Shown: piece after piece, positions 33,587 through 42,936 of the stretch
Numbering within the stretch: the first letter of the stretch is position 1
How the letters are laid out: each line of letters starts with the position of its first letter
Source of the DNA: Dyadobacter sp. UC 10
GTDB taxonomy: Bacteria; Bacteroidota; Bacteroidia; Cytophagales; Spirosomataceae
DNA: 64,000 nt
Direction of reading: 5' to 3'
NCBI RefSeq assembly: GCF_008369915.1
Contig: NZ_VSRN01000001.1
Location: 5,824,501-5,888,500 of the forward strand
Notes under the pieces: model-generated
What the model saw: only the letters and a program-made list of their open reading frames with translations
Databases searched by the model: none
Told to the model about the DNA's origin: nothing
Made by a program: the position numbers and the translations under genes

Positions 33587-34174
33587 ATGAACGCAATGCT
33601 TAACACTCCTCTATTGATGAAAACAAGTTTTGAAATCGGAAACCCGGAGTTCCTGCTGACAAAGCTGGATTATCCTGAGCGCCTCGACGAAATGGGTGCA
33701 TTGCGTGTAGCAGCATGGAAAGAGGAGCAGGGGGTCAGTAAGGAGTTTTTCTCGCATAAGTTCTGGCTAGATGACGAAGACCTGCTGGCTCATCACTGGG
33801 TAATTACACACAACAAAGTGATCGTTGCTGCTGCCAGGATGAGTTTTCACAAGGAATACAGTGCGGTGCCACATGCCGATCTCTTTGACGAAGCACTGCT
33901 GGGCAGGTTTGCAGAGGGGCCTTTTGCTTCACTTAACCGCCTGGTGGTCGCACCGGAATACAGGGGAAAGGGCTTTTCGGGCATTTTGGATCACGCCCGG
34001 ATCCGTTTCGCTGAAACGCAGGGCGCCAGGTCGATCATCGCCCAGCCGATCGCGTCTCGGATCAAGCCGCTGGAAGATCTGGGGTTTGAGTATCTGGGCA
34101 AAATTCGCCCGCTCTACCAGATGCCGGAGCGCCAGATTTATTTTATGATCAAGGAATTAAACCCGAGGAATTGA
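33587..34174 (+). CDS. GNAT-family acetyltransferase-like protein
   Basis: A 195-residue protein starting at ATG 33587, 7 bp after the receptor stop. An upstream open frame exists but overlaps the receptor. The GNAT core is seen in WVITHNKVIVAAARMSFH, FASLNRLVVAPEYRGKGFSGILDHARIRFAE and a final GFEYLGKIRPLY. VAPEYRGKGFSG is the acetyl-CoA pyrophosphate-binding loop (R/Q-x-x-G-x-G/A). The substrate is unknown. Its place between an outer-membrane receptor and an inner-membrane transporter in a signalling operon suggests modification of a small signal or of a protein in the pathway. Confidence 0.82.
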   Translation: MNAMLNTPLLMKTSFEIGNPEFLLTKLDYPERLDEMGALRVAAWKEEQGVSKEFFSHKFWLDDEDLLAHHWVITHNKVIVAAARMSFHKEYSAVPHADLFDEALLGRFAEGPFASLNRLVVAPEYRGKGFSGILDHARIRFAETQGARSIIAQPIASRIKPLEDLGFEYLGKIRPLYQMPERQIYFMIKELNPRN

Positions 34175-37014
34175 AAATACCAGGTAACATATCGCGGATG
34201 CTGAACATCAGAAAGGGAGAGGAAAAGCTCGTCTCCCTGCTGATGGCCTACTCGTTTTTCATGGGAGGGGCGACCGCTTTATTTTACACCGTGGTCGCTT
34301 CTTCGTTCCTGGTGAGCTTCGACCGCCTGATCCTGCCGCAGGTTTACATTGTAGGCGGTGTATTCATTTACCTGGTTGGATTGGGAGTGACGCGCCTTCA
34401 AAAAAGAATGCCATTCGATAAGCTGGCTGAAAGGATGCTGCTGTTTCTGATCGTTTCTATTGCGGTTTTTCTCGGGATTTACCATGCCACCGGAAACAAA
34501 TGGATCTTCTTCGTGCTATTTATCTGGAACAGGGTTTTCGTTTTGGTAAATGGCGTCACGTTTTGGGCGATAGTCGCAAAGCTGTTCAATTTTCAGCAAT
34601 CGAAAAGGCTTTCATCCCTGATCAATACCGGCGACGTTCTTTCATCGGTGATCATGTACCTTGCTGTGCCAGCTCTGGTGAAACTAGTACCTACGGACGC
34701 TCTGCTGATCGTTGCGGTGGTTTTTCTGGTTATTTGCGGTGTTTTCCTGAGGAATATCCATCACAACTTCGTCACGCCCGAGGTTTTGAAAGCGGAGGTC
34801 AAAACTGAACCGGCGGAAAAACAGGCGGAAACGAATGTAGATGCGACCTATTACCGCAACATTTTTCTGCTCGCGCTGCTGCCGGTGTTCGCATTGTTTT
34901 ATGTGGAATATATCTTCTTTACCGAATCACGCATTATTTTTCCGAACAAAGAATCGCTGGCCAGCTTTCTGGGATTGTTTTTTGGTATTTCCGCTATTCT
35001 GGAATTTTTCATCAAAACATTCCTTTATAACAGACTGATCGCAAAATTCGGCGTTCGGCTGGGCATATTGATCCTTCCGCTGAGCGTGGTTTTCAGCTTC
35101 ACGGTTTCGGTGGTTTATGGCCTTGGCTATGATACAGCCGCGATTTTCTTTGCTTGCGTGGCCTTGTCCCGCTTTTTTATGAGCGCGATCAGAAAAGCGA
35201 TCAGCGAGCCGGCTTACCAGACATTATATCAACCCATCCCGGCCAAATTCAGGCTCAATATCCAGGGACGGATCGAGGGCAGGGCAAAGGCGATGGGCGG
35301 GCTGATCGCAGGTGCTTTGCTGTTTGTGCTGGTGAACCTGTTAAATCTTAATGCATTACAGCTTTCGGCTTTTTTCCTGGCAATTGCATTGTTTTGGGCC
35401 GTGGTCTCGGTTTTGGGTCAGAAATCGTATAAAAAAATGGTGCGCGATAAGGAATTTCAATTTCCGCAACGTAAAAAGCGGGCAGGTGAAATTCCGGAAC
35501 GTGCCGCGATCGACAAGCCTTTCGATATGCTGGTGCGACAGGTGTTTTCAGATCAGGAATCTGACAGGGTAGAGGCGGCTTTTGGGCTGGGCAAGTGTCA
35601 CCGGTTTTTATCTTACAAATACCTGATCCCTTTATTACAGGATAAAAGTCCGATTGTCCGCAAAGCGGCTATTTACACAGCAGGTGAGCTGAAAAGGCCG
35701 GAACTATGGCCTTACCTGATGGAGCAAATGGAAATCGACAGGTTTTACACGGCGTCGTTCAATGCACTTGTAAAGTCGGGAGGGCCTTTGCTTAAACATA
35801 TCGAGAAGTCATTTCTCAGCAGCAATGATAACCGTGACCGACAACTGCATATACTCAAAATCGTAGAGGAAATAGGGAATGCCGATGCGATCCGGTTTTT
35901 GCGGCGTAACCTGGAAAATCCGAACCGTTTTGTAAAAGATAAAGTGTTCGACGCGTTGCGCAACCTGCAATATAACTGCAACAGCACCGAGCGGAGCTAT
36001 TTGCTGAGCGAACTGGACGAGCATTTAAAAATTTTTGCATGGCTCCTGGCGGCACAATCCGATTTGCAAGAGCACTATGCGCCGGAAGCCCAGCTGATGC
36101 AAAATCTGGAACGGGAAAAGCAGCGCATTATTCTTAAAGCATTTACGGTACTCGAAATCATATTTGGCAACCGCTTTCACGCGATTACCTTGCTGAAAGG
36201 GGAGCAGGCGACCGATGCGCGCGACTATCTCACCGAGATCACAGACCTCCTTTTACCCGAAAATGTTAAAAACAAGCTGTTGCCTTACCTGGACAGCGAT
36301 TCGACGACCGAAATGTATCGGCGTTACAACGAAATTTTCCCTCAGGTAACATTGTCCCCGGAAGAGCGGCTGAAAGATATCGTTAACAAAGATTACACAA
36401 GGATTTCCAGGTGGACGAAAGCAGTTGCCGTGAAGGAACTGAAACATTTCTCTGCCGAGAGCGTAACGCCGATACTGGTGGCAAATGGAGTATCGCACTC
36501 AAAAGTAATATCCGAGACTGCTTTTTATGTATTAAGGATTGTCAATCCGGCGCGGTTCAGGTCGGTTTTGAATGTGGTTTCGCGGAACAATGACCGGTTT
36601 CATTTGCAGATCATGCAGCCGCTCGAATGGCTGGCGGAAGAGGACCTGTTAATCTGCAAGCTTAGAAGATTACGGGAAACGCCCGGTTTGGGCAGGCTTT
36701 TGAATGGTGAGCTGCAAAAGGTGTTGCTCAATTCCGAATATTTTAAAGAGCAGGAAGGCCAGATGATCGACCTGCAAAAGGCGGCCGGCAGAGCCGATAT
36801 TTCAATTCTCGTCACTTACGGGAAGCTGCTATTTCCAAAAGCAGGCATCGTAGGAGCAGGGGAGATCAGGAGTATCAGTGATCTGAAGCAAATGGATGTA
36901 GCGATGACCGCGAAAGTGCTCGAAAGTACTGAATTCTATATGGTAGAGGATTATTTGTTGAATGAACTAAAAGTAACAGGGCATACGACTCAGGAAGCCA
37001 TACTCACGAGCTGA
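34171..37014 (+). CDS. NTT/MFS-like transporter fused to HEAT-type C-terminal domain
   Basis: A 947-residue protein. Residues 1-420 contain about 10-12 membrane helices (LLMAYSFFMGGATALFYTVV, VYIVGGVFIYLVGLG). They resemble the ATP/ADP-antiporter-like (NTT/Npt) group or a diverged MFS protein. From about 440 the protein is soluble and helical with HEAT-like repeats (DRVEAAFGLGKCHRFLSYKYLIPLLQDKSPIVRKAAIY, NPNRFVKDKVFDALRNL), extending to the end. NTT-HEAT fusions are known in bacteria but their role is unclear. The TTG start overlaps the GNAT stop (TTGA); an ATG at 34198 is possible. Confidence 0.8.
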   Translation: MKIPGNISRMLNIRKGEEKLVSLLMAYSFFMGGATALFYTVVASSFLVSFDRLILPQVYIVGGVFIYLVGLGVTRLQKRMPFDKLAERMLLFLIVSIAVFLGIYHATGNKWIFFVLFIWNRVFVLVNGVTFWAIVAKLFNFQQSKRLSSLINTGDVLSSVIMYLAVPALVKLVPTDALLIVAVVFLVICGVFLRNIHHNFVTPEVLKAEVKTEPAEKQAETNVDATYYRNIFLLALLPVFALFYVEYIFFTESRIIFPNKESLASFLGLFFGISAILEFFIKTFLYNRLIAKFGVRLGILILPLSVVFSFTVSVVYGLGYDTAAIFFACVALSRFFMSAIRKAISEPAYQTLYQPIPAKFRLNIQGRIEGRAKAMGGLIAGALLFVLVNLLNLNALQLSAFFLAIALFWAVVSVLGQKSYKKMVRDKEFQFPQRKKRAGEIPERAAIDKPFDMLVRQVFSDQESDRVEAAFGLGKCHRFLSYKYLIPLLQDKSPIVRKAAIYTAGELKRPELWPYLMEQMEIDRFYTASFNALVKSGGPLLKHIEKSFLSSNDNRDRQLHILKIVEEIGNADAIRFLRRNLENPNRFVKDKVFDALRNLQYNCNSTERSYLLSELDEHLKIFAWLLAAQSDLQEHYAPEAQLMQNLEREKQRIILKAFTVLEIIFGNRFHAITLLKGEQATDARDYLTEITDLLLPENVKNKLLPYLDSDSTTEMYRRYNEIFPQVTLSPEERLKDIVNKDYTRISRWTKAVAVKELKHFSAESVTPILVANGVSHSKVISETAFYVLRIVNPARFRSVLNVVSRNNDRFHLQIMQPLEWLAEEDLLICKLRRLRETPGLGRLLNGELQKVLLNSEYFKEQEGQMIDLQKAAGRADISILVTYGKLLFPKAGIVGAGEIRSISDLKQMDVAMTAKVLESTEFYMVEDYLLNELKVTGHTTQEAILTS

Positions 37015-37053
37015 CCGTGTTAAGTACGGGATTTTACCGAAAAGGATGAATAT

Positions 37054-40000
37054 ATGAATTTGAAACGGCTTGTACTCTTACTTTTTTGCATTGGCTTTGC
37101 CCCGGCAATAGCTCAAAAGGACAATGCTGCCCAGCGCGAGAACGGCAAGCCGATGTCCGGCTACTACCAGTCTTCGGAATACCACGCACACGATCAGAAT
37201 TTTGCCATCACTCAGGACACTTCGGGCATTATGTACTTCGGCAATTTTGCAGGGGTGCTCGAATTCGACGGCGCGACCTGGAATACAATTCAAACTGAAA
37301 ATGTAACGCGCGTCTCAGCCCTGGCTACTGACAGGAAAGGGCGGGTGCTGGTCGGTGCGAACGGGGAATTCGGCTACCTGTCTTACGATTCACTGGGAGT
37401 GCATCGTTTTGTGTGCCTGTCTGCCCAGCTCAGGGAAAAGCCGTCGCAGATTTTACAGATCGTACCCGCCAGCAACGGGTCCTGGTTTATCGGTGACCGG
37501 CTGAATTTTTTCTGGAATGGTAAATCCGTTAGCACTTACAAGCATAATCTTTCCATTCAATCGGCATTTCCTTTTAATGAAAACACCCTGGTCTATGCGA
37601 GAGAAAAAGGTATTTCGGTTATGCAAAACGGGAAGGTATCACCGGTTTTGCGCGGCGAAAATGTACCGGTATTGCTGGATCTGGTAGCAGTTGTGCCGTT
37701 TTCAGATCAATCTGCCATGCTGGTGACCAGCGGGCAGGGTATTTACATGCTGAAAAATAACCGGATCGAAAATGCCCCGGGGAATGCCAATGCAGTTTTA
37801 ACCGGAAATAAAGCTACCGCTGCAGTGCGCCTCCGTGACGGGAAGATCGCGATCAGCACTGGTACACAAGGTATGCTGGTTCTCACCGCAGACGGAGATG
37901 TGGCCTATCCAATTTTTAACGAGGAAAGTATCCGCGAGCGTCAGGTAACTGCGATGTTCAGTGATCGCGATGATAATGTCTGGCTTGCATTGAACGATGG
38001 GCTGGCAAGGTTGGACCTGCCCTCGGCGATCTCGGTTTTTGACGAAAATTCGGGATTAAAAGGCGCTGTGACTTCTGTTACCCGCTTGTCAGGCAGGCTT
38101 TTTATCGGGACACTGTCCGGCCTCTATTATCTGGAAAGCAATAGGATCGTCCGGGTAAACGCATTTCAAGGAAGCTGTCTTGGCTTTGATGTGGCGGGAG
38201 GAAATCTGTATGTGGCGTCGAACAAGGGTTTGTTTCAATTAGCTGAAAATCTTGCTTTAAACTCAATAGGAAATGAATTTTCGCTATGCATAACTGCGTC
38301 GCAATCGGGAAAGGAGCTTTTCGCAGGGTTGCAGGATGGCCTGGCTATTTATACAAAAAACAATGGTGGCTGGGAAAGGGAACGCGTAAAAGGCGTTACT
38401 GAGCAGATTACCGGCGTTACTGAGTTTCCGGCGGGTACCTTTTGGCTGGAAACTTTGTCGAATGGAATCATAAAGCTCGATCCGGCTATCGGTTCCATCA
38501 AGAGGTTTTCAGCGCCACAAGGCATTACCAGCCCGCTTTACAATAAGCTCGCGGTTTTTGGAAACAGATTGGTTGTGTCCAATAAAGACGGGCTTTTTGA
38601 ATACCACGCAAATGGTGACCGGTTTACACCAGCAACCTGGTTGACCAGCCGGAGAGCATGGTTTGACCGTGTTGAGGGAGACGATCAGGGCAATATATGG
38701 ACGACACGCGGCGATAAAAAGTCGGTCACCTATTTCAGGAAAATCAAATCGGGCGTAGGATTTGAGCAGCTTGAAACTCCATTCGCGCCGATTTCAAATG
38801 TTCCTTTCCAGATCGTTTTTCCGGACCGGGCTGGTGTTGCGTGGCTCGGCGGGGACCAGGGGCTTTTCCGGCTCGACATGAATGCCGGCGGGCACTATGG
38901 GCAAAGTTATCCGGTATTGCTAAGGCGGGTTGCAACGCAGGACGGCGTGCTGCCGATACCTGACGAAAAGGGCTCGGAGGTTACGTTGGGGCACCGGCAG
39001 AATAACCTGACGATCGAATACGCCTTGCCCAGCTTTCACAGTAATCAGGAAGTCGAATACCAGTATATTCTTGAAAATTATGACAAAGGCTGGTCGGAGT
39101 GGAATCCGCTGACCCGGAAGGAATACAATGGTCTGCCATCGGGAAGTTATGTATTCAAGGTGAGGGCGCGGGATATTTATGGGAATATTTCAAAGGAGGC
39201 GACATTTCCGGTTACCATACTCACGCCCTGGTTCAGGCAGTGGTATATGATTGCGCTCTACATCATCGCATTTGCTGTGCTGATCTATTATGTAGTTCGC
39301 TGGCGGATCCGCAGGATTGTCAGAGAAAAACAAGAGCTTGAAAACCTGATCCGCGAGCGGACGGAGGAAGTGGTAAATCAAAAGGAAGAACTTGAACATC
39401 AGTCGGATGAATTGTCTGCTACGAATGACCAGCTCGAACGGATTGACGAATTTGTGAAATCCATCAACGGGGAGGTCAATACCAAAAAGTTATTTCAGCT
39501 TGTTCTGGACCGTTTGTGCGGGTTTCAGAATGTGGACGGCGCCTCGGCGCTGGTATTTAACAAAGCAGCTGACAACTACCAGTTTATCGCGTTGGCAGGC
39601 TCGGTGGAAAACGCGGATGTGGAGGATGTAAGAATGAGCGCCCGTGAAGCGGAGGAGCGCTATGTCGAGCATGGAGAGGAGGTTTTTGAAGATATTTTTC
39701 TAAAAAGCAACTTCCGCAACCAGAACAGCAACAGATCCATCGGAGACAATTTTTCTCCCAAGTCTCTGATCAGCATCCTGATCCGGGTGGAAGGCGAGGT
39801 TAAAAGCTACATTACCCTTGAAAATATGGAGCGGGAGCATGCATTTCAGGAGCGCGATTTTAATATGGTCAAAAACCTGAAAGAGCATTTGATCGGTGCT
39901 TATATTAAAACCAATATCCTTGAAAACCTTGAAAACACGCTTTCTAATCTTAAATCGACGCAGGAAGAACTGATCCGCCAGGAGCGGCTGGCGTCGGTAG

Positions 40001-40752
40001 GAAGTTTGACAAAAGGTATCGTCGACCGCATTCTGAATCCACTTAACTACATTAACAATTTCTCACAATCATCGGGGAAGCTGCTGAAAGAGATCACCGA
40101 AGTTACCGATAAGCATCAGGAAGGGCTGTCGGAGGATGAGAAGGACGATCTGGAAAGCGGTTTCGATATGCTCCAGAAAAATCTGGAAAAGATATATGAG
40201 CACGGCAACAGCACCACGCGCATTGTCAAGGATATGCAAAAGCTGCTGAAAGGGAAATCGACGGAATTCTTCGTGACTGAGCTCAATCCCTTCCTCGAAT
40301 CAAAGGCTAGATCGGCTGTTCAGGAGGTTTTGAATGAATATAAGGATGCCCAGGTAAAGCTGTCTTTTGCTCTCGATACAGAGCCGGTACGGGTTAGCTT
40401 GCTGCCTTACGAGTTTGCGCAAGTGCTTCATAATCTGATCAGCAATGCGTGTTACGCAGTGGCCGAGAAGGCGAAGCTGGCTAAGCACCTTGAACCCGAG
40501 ATCAAAATTACAACACGTGCAGCCGGCGACGGTGTTTCGATTTTCCTGCGGGATAATGGAAAAGGAATCCCTCAAAAAGAGACCGAGCAACTTTTCAATC
40601 CATTTTTTACAACCAAACCAACTTCGAAAGGCACGGGTCTGGGACTCTATATGAGCAAAGATATAATTGAATACCACAAGGGCAGCATGTCGGTGATTTC
40701 GAGGGAGGGCGAATTTACTGAAGTTGAAATCTTCCTTCCGATTGTCAAATAG
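37054..40752 (+). CDS. Giant propeller sensor kinase-like protein lacking the phospho-acceptor His
   Basis: A 1232-residue protein with a signal peptide, a periplasmic two-bladed propeller region (about 30-640), a Y_Y_Y domain (about 650-725), one membrane helix near 730-750, a coiled coil, a GAF-like domain (about 800-950) and a kinase-like C-terminus. The dimerisation helix reads GSLTKGIVDRILNPLNYINNF, where active paralogues have GIxHEIxNPLxFVNNF. Asp991 and Arg992 therefore replace the His-Glu pair. The ATPase boxes remain (N-box HNLISNACYAV near 1126, DNGKGIP at 1167, GTGLGL at 1193). It is probably a sensor that needs a partner for phosphotransfer. Confidence 0.88.
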   Translation: MNLKRLVLLLFCIGFAPAIAQKDNAAQRENGKPMSGYYQSSEYHAHDQNFAITQDTSGIMYFGNFAGVLEFDGATWNTIQTENVTRVSALATDRKGRVLVGANGEFGYLSYDSLGVHRFVCLSAQLREKPSQILQIVPASNGSWFIGDRLNFFWNGKSVSTYKHNLSIQSAFPFNENTLVYAREKGISVMQNGKVSPVLRGENVPVLLDLVAVVPFSDQSAMLVTSGQGIYMLKNNRIENAPGNANAVLTGNKATAAVRLRDGKIAISTGTQGMLVLTADGDVAYPIFNEESIRERQVTAMFSDRDDNVWLALNDGLARLDLPSAISVFDENSGLKGAVTSVTRLSGRLFIGTLSGLYYLESNRIVRVNAFQGSCLGFDVAGGNLYVASNKGLFQLAENLALNSIGNEFSLCITASQSGKELFAGLQDGLAIYTKNNGGWERERVKGVTEQITGVTEFPAGTFWLETLSNGIIKLDPAIGSIKRFSAPQGITSPLYNKLAVFGNRLVVSNKDGLFEYHANGDRFTPATWLTSRRAWFDRVEGDDQGNIWTTRGDKKSVTYFRKIKSGVGFEQLETPFAPISNVPFQIVFPDRAGVAWLGGDQGLFRLDMNAGGHYGQSYPVLLRRVATQDGVLPIPDEKGSEVTLGHRQNNLTIEYALPSFHSNQEVEYQYILENYDKGWSEWNPLTRKEYNGLPSGSYVFKVRARDIYGNISKEATFPVTILTPWFRQWYMIALYIIAFAVLIYYVVRWRIRRIVREKQELENLIRERTEEVVNQKEELEHQSDELSATNDQLERIDEFVKSINGEVNTKKLFQLVLDRLCGFQNVDGASALVFNKAADNYQFIALAGSVENADVEDVRMSAREAEERYVEHGEEVFEDIFLKSNFRNQNSNRSIGDNFSPKSLISILIRVEGEVKSYITLENMEREHAFQERDFNMVKNLKEHLIGAYIKTNILENLENTLSNLKSTQEELIRQERLASVGSLTKGIVDRILNPLNYINNFSQSSGKLLKEITEVTDKHQEGLSEDEKDDLESGFDMLQKNLEKIYEHGNSTTRIVKDMQKLLKGKSTEFFVTELNPFLESKARSAVQEVLNEYKDAQVKLSFALDTEPVRVSLLPYEFAQVLHNLISNACYAVAEKAKLAKHLEPEIKITTRAAGDGVSIFLRDNGKGIPQKETEQLFNPFFTTKPTSKGTGLGLYMSKDIIEYHKGSMSVISREGEFTEVEIFLPIVK

Positions 40753-40780
40753 GTTAGAGTCACTATACTACGAAATAACT

Positions 40781-41608
40781 ATGGAGCCCGCTACTACCGA
40801 TAAGGAAATTGAAATTTATCAGCAAAAAATCATTGAACTGAACCGGCTGGCTGAATTAGGCCAGCTCAGCGCTGGCATTTTGCATGAGATCAAAAACCCT
40901 GTGAGTTTTGTAAATAATTTCTCAAGATTGTCAAACGGACTGGTCGAAGAGATCCGTGCGATTCTGGGAAAGCCGCTGGCGGAGTTGAGTTCAGACGATA
41001 TTGAAGAAGAAAAAGACATTTTGAACACGCTGTCGCAAAACCTTCTCAAAATCAACGAAAACGGCAAACGGATCGAGCGGATCATCCAGGGAATGCTCGC
41101 GCAGGCGCGTTCTGACGGTGCGGTTTTCGAACCGACGGACCTCAATCAGCTGCTGGAAGAATATAGCAAGCTGGCTTACCAGAGTGTCAGGGCAGATGAC
41201 AGGGAATTTAATGTGACGTTGAAATATGAGCTTGACCCGCAGGTCGGACTGGTCAGTTTATCGAGGGGCGAATTCGGCAGGGTGATTGTTAACCTCGTCA
41301 ATAACGGCTGCTATGCGATCAATGAAAAGCGGAAAGCCGGGGCGGATTTCGACCCGGTGATAGAGATCGTGACAAAAAAGCTGGATGCAGGTATTGAAAT
41401 CAGGATCTGCGACAACGGAATCGGAATAGCGGATGATATCGTCTCAAAACTGTTCCAGCCATTTTTTACTACCAAACCACTGGGAAAAGGTACCGGGCTG
41501 GGACTGTCGCTCACATATTCCAGTATTGTAGATACGCATAAAGGGACGATAGGTGTGACTTCGGTGCAAGGCGAAAAAACAGAATTCAAAATACTCATTC
41601 CTGCCTAA
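40781..41608 (+). CDS. Soluble histidine kinase
   Basis: A 275-residue cytoplasmic kinase with no membrane segment or sensor domain. The H-box is AELGQLSAGILHEIKNPVSFVNNFSR with His35. The ATPase domain has VIVNLVNNGCYAIN, CDNGIGIADD, FFTTKPLGKGTGLGLSL. The start is ATG 40781; the open frame upstream overlaps the large sensor gene and begins with TTG. Its kinase core is clearly related to the C-terminus of the large H-less sensor encoded 28 bp upstream, so it looks like a detached catalytic copy. I infer that the two may form a mixed complex that feeds the receiver-phosphatase next to it. Confidence 0.9.
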   Translation: MEPATTDKEIEIYQQKIIELNRLAELGQLSAGILHEIKNPVSFVNNFSRLSNGLVEEIRAILGKPLAELSSDDIEEEKDILNTLSQNLLKINENGKRIERIIQGMLAQARSDGAVFEPTDLNQLLEEYSKLAYQSVRADDREFNVTLKYELDPQVGLVSLSRGEFGRVIVNLVNNGCYAINEKRKAGADFDPVIEIVTKKLDAGIEIRICDNGIGIADDIVSKLFQPFFTTKPLGKGTGLGLSLTYSSIVDTHKGTIGVTSVQGEKTEFKILIPA

Positions 41609-41638
41609 TCAGGATTTTAACAAAAAACCAAACTAGAA

Positions 41639-42820
41639 ATGGCCATCAGGATATTAAGCGTAGATGACGAGCAGGACATGGAAATGCTCATCCTTCAATT
41701 GTTCCGCAAGCAGATCAGGGATAAAAAGTATGAGTTTGTGTTCGCGAATAATGGGGTGGAGGCTTTGCAGAAACTCGAAGAAACGGAGGATATTACCCTT
41801 ATCCTTTCCGATATCAATATGCCTGGAATGGACGGACTGACCTTTCTTTCCAAAATCAATGAAAAACAAAATCCTTTGCTGAAAGCGATCATGGTGTCGG
41901 CTTACGGGGATATGGACAACATTCGCACGGCGATGAACCGCGGGGCTTTTGACTTCGTGACGAAGCCCGTCAATTTTGAGGACCTGGAAATTACAATCTC
42001 AAAAACCGTCGAACACATTGAAATGCTGGCAAACCTGGAAAGGGGAAGGGAGCAGCTGATCGCAATTCAGAATGATTTGAGCGTGGCGCGGGAAATCCAG
42101 TTATCAATGCTGCCCAAAACGGTGCCGGCCAATATCGGTAAGGCGGGGGTTGACCTGCATGCATTCATTCACCCTGCCAAAGCAGTAGGAGGGGATTTAT
42201 ATGATTATTTCATGATGGATTCGGAGCATTTGTTTTTCATGATCGGCGACGTGTCGGACAAAGGCGTTCCGGCTGCGCTGTTTATGGCAATTTGTAAAGC
42301 GATATTTAAAAGTCAGTTTTCAAACCGGAATGACGATAATATTTGTGAAAAGGTAAAAATCGTCAATCAGTTTTTAAGCGAGGATAATTCCACTTACATG
42401 TTTGTGACAGCATTTGTTTGCATTATGAATGTCAAAACCGGAGTGGTTGAGTATGTAGATGCGGGGCACGAGCCACCTATTGTGATACGAGCCGACGGAA
42501 GTACGGAGCTGATCCCAAAGCAGGGAGGTATGGCGCTGTGTTTCGACCCCTCTTTCGAATTTGAATCGCGTTCCTTCCAACTTAACAAGGGGGATAAATT
42601 TGTACTTTATACCGATGGGGTTACCGACGCCAATAACCTGGCAGGCTCGCGTTACGGGCTGCACTTTTTACAGGATTTCTTCACTACGGGAGAAGGGGCC
42701 GCCAAAGAGACTGCGCGGGAAATGAACGAATCGACGCTCGACAGTCTGATCGAATTTATCGGCGCCGCGAATCAGTTTGACGATATCACGATGCTTTCAT
42801 TGCGGTATTTGGGAAATTAA
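41639..42820 (+). CDS. Receiver-PP2C (RsbU/SpoIIE-type) phosphatase
   Basis: A 393-residue protein. Residues 1-125 are a receiver with Asp58 in LILSDINMPGMDG, acidic pocket VDDEQ and Lys in FVTKPVNF. A coiled linker (125-160) leads to a SpoIIE-type PP2C phosphatase: HPAKAVGGDLYDYF, FMIGDVSDKGVPAALFMA, YVDAGHEPP, FVLYTDGVTDA and ANQFDDITMLSLRY. All metal-binding Asp positions are present. Such enzymes dephosphorylate STAS antagonists when the receiver is phosphorylated. It is the last gene of the nine-gene operon and closes the loop between the two kinase-like genes and the STAS/RsbW pair. Confidence 0.93.
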   Translation: MAIRILSVDDEQDMEMLILQLFRKQIRDKKYEFVFANNGVEALQKLEETEDITLILSDINMPGMDGLTFLSKINEKQNPLLKAIMVSAYGDMDNIRTAMNRGAFDFVTKPVNFEDLEITISKTVEHIEMLANLERGREQLIAIQNDLSVAREIQLSMLPKTVPANIGKAGVDLHAFIHPAKAVGGDLYDYFMMDSEHLFFMIGDVSDKGVPAALFMAICKAIFKSQFSNRNDDNICEKVKIVNQFLSEDNSTYMFVTAFVCIMNVKTGVVEYVDAGHEPPIVIRADGSTELIPKQGGMALCFDPSFEFESRSFQLNKGDKFVLYTDGVTDANNLAGSRYGLHFLQDFFTTGEGAAKETAREMNESTLDSLIEFIGAANQFDDITMLSLRYLGN

Positions 42821-42832
42821 AGGAAAAAAACA

Positions 42833-42865
42833 AAAGAGCTTAACAGATTAACTGCTAAGCTCTTT
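42833..42865. terminator. Bidirectional terminator between the signalling operon and the glycogen synthase gene
   Basis: AAAGAGCTTA (42833-42842) pairs with TAAGCTCTTT (42856-42865). The loop region is 13 nt and could add a few inner pairs. The stem is A-rich on one side and T-rich on the other, so it can act for both converging transcripts. Confidence 0.75.
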
Positions 42866-42936
42866 TGCCGACCGGGTTACTCCCAATCCAGGAGCAAAAG
42901 TAAAGAAAGCGAGCGTATTCGCAAACAAAATCATAC

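Noticed and set aside
40724..40781. Frame overlap of the large sensor and the small kinase read as one frameshifted gene
   Set aside because: The large sensor ends with a complete kinase ATPase domain and a proper stop, and the small kinase has its own ATG and H-box. They are two genes.
27018..42820. A sigma factor gene hidden in the operon
   Set aside because: I looked for sigma-70 region 2 and 4 patterns in the listed proteins and found none.
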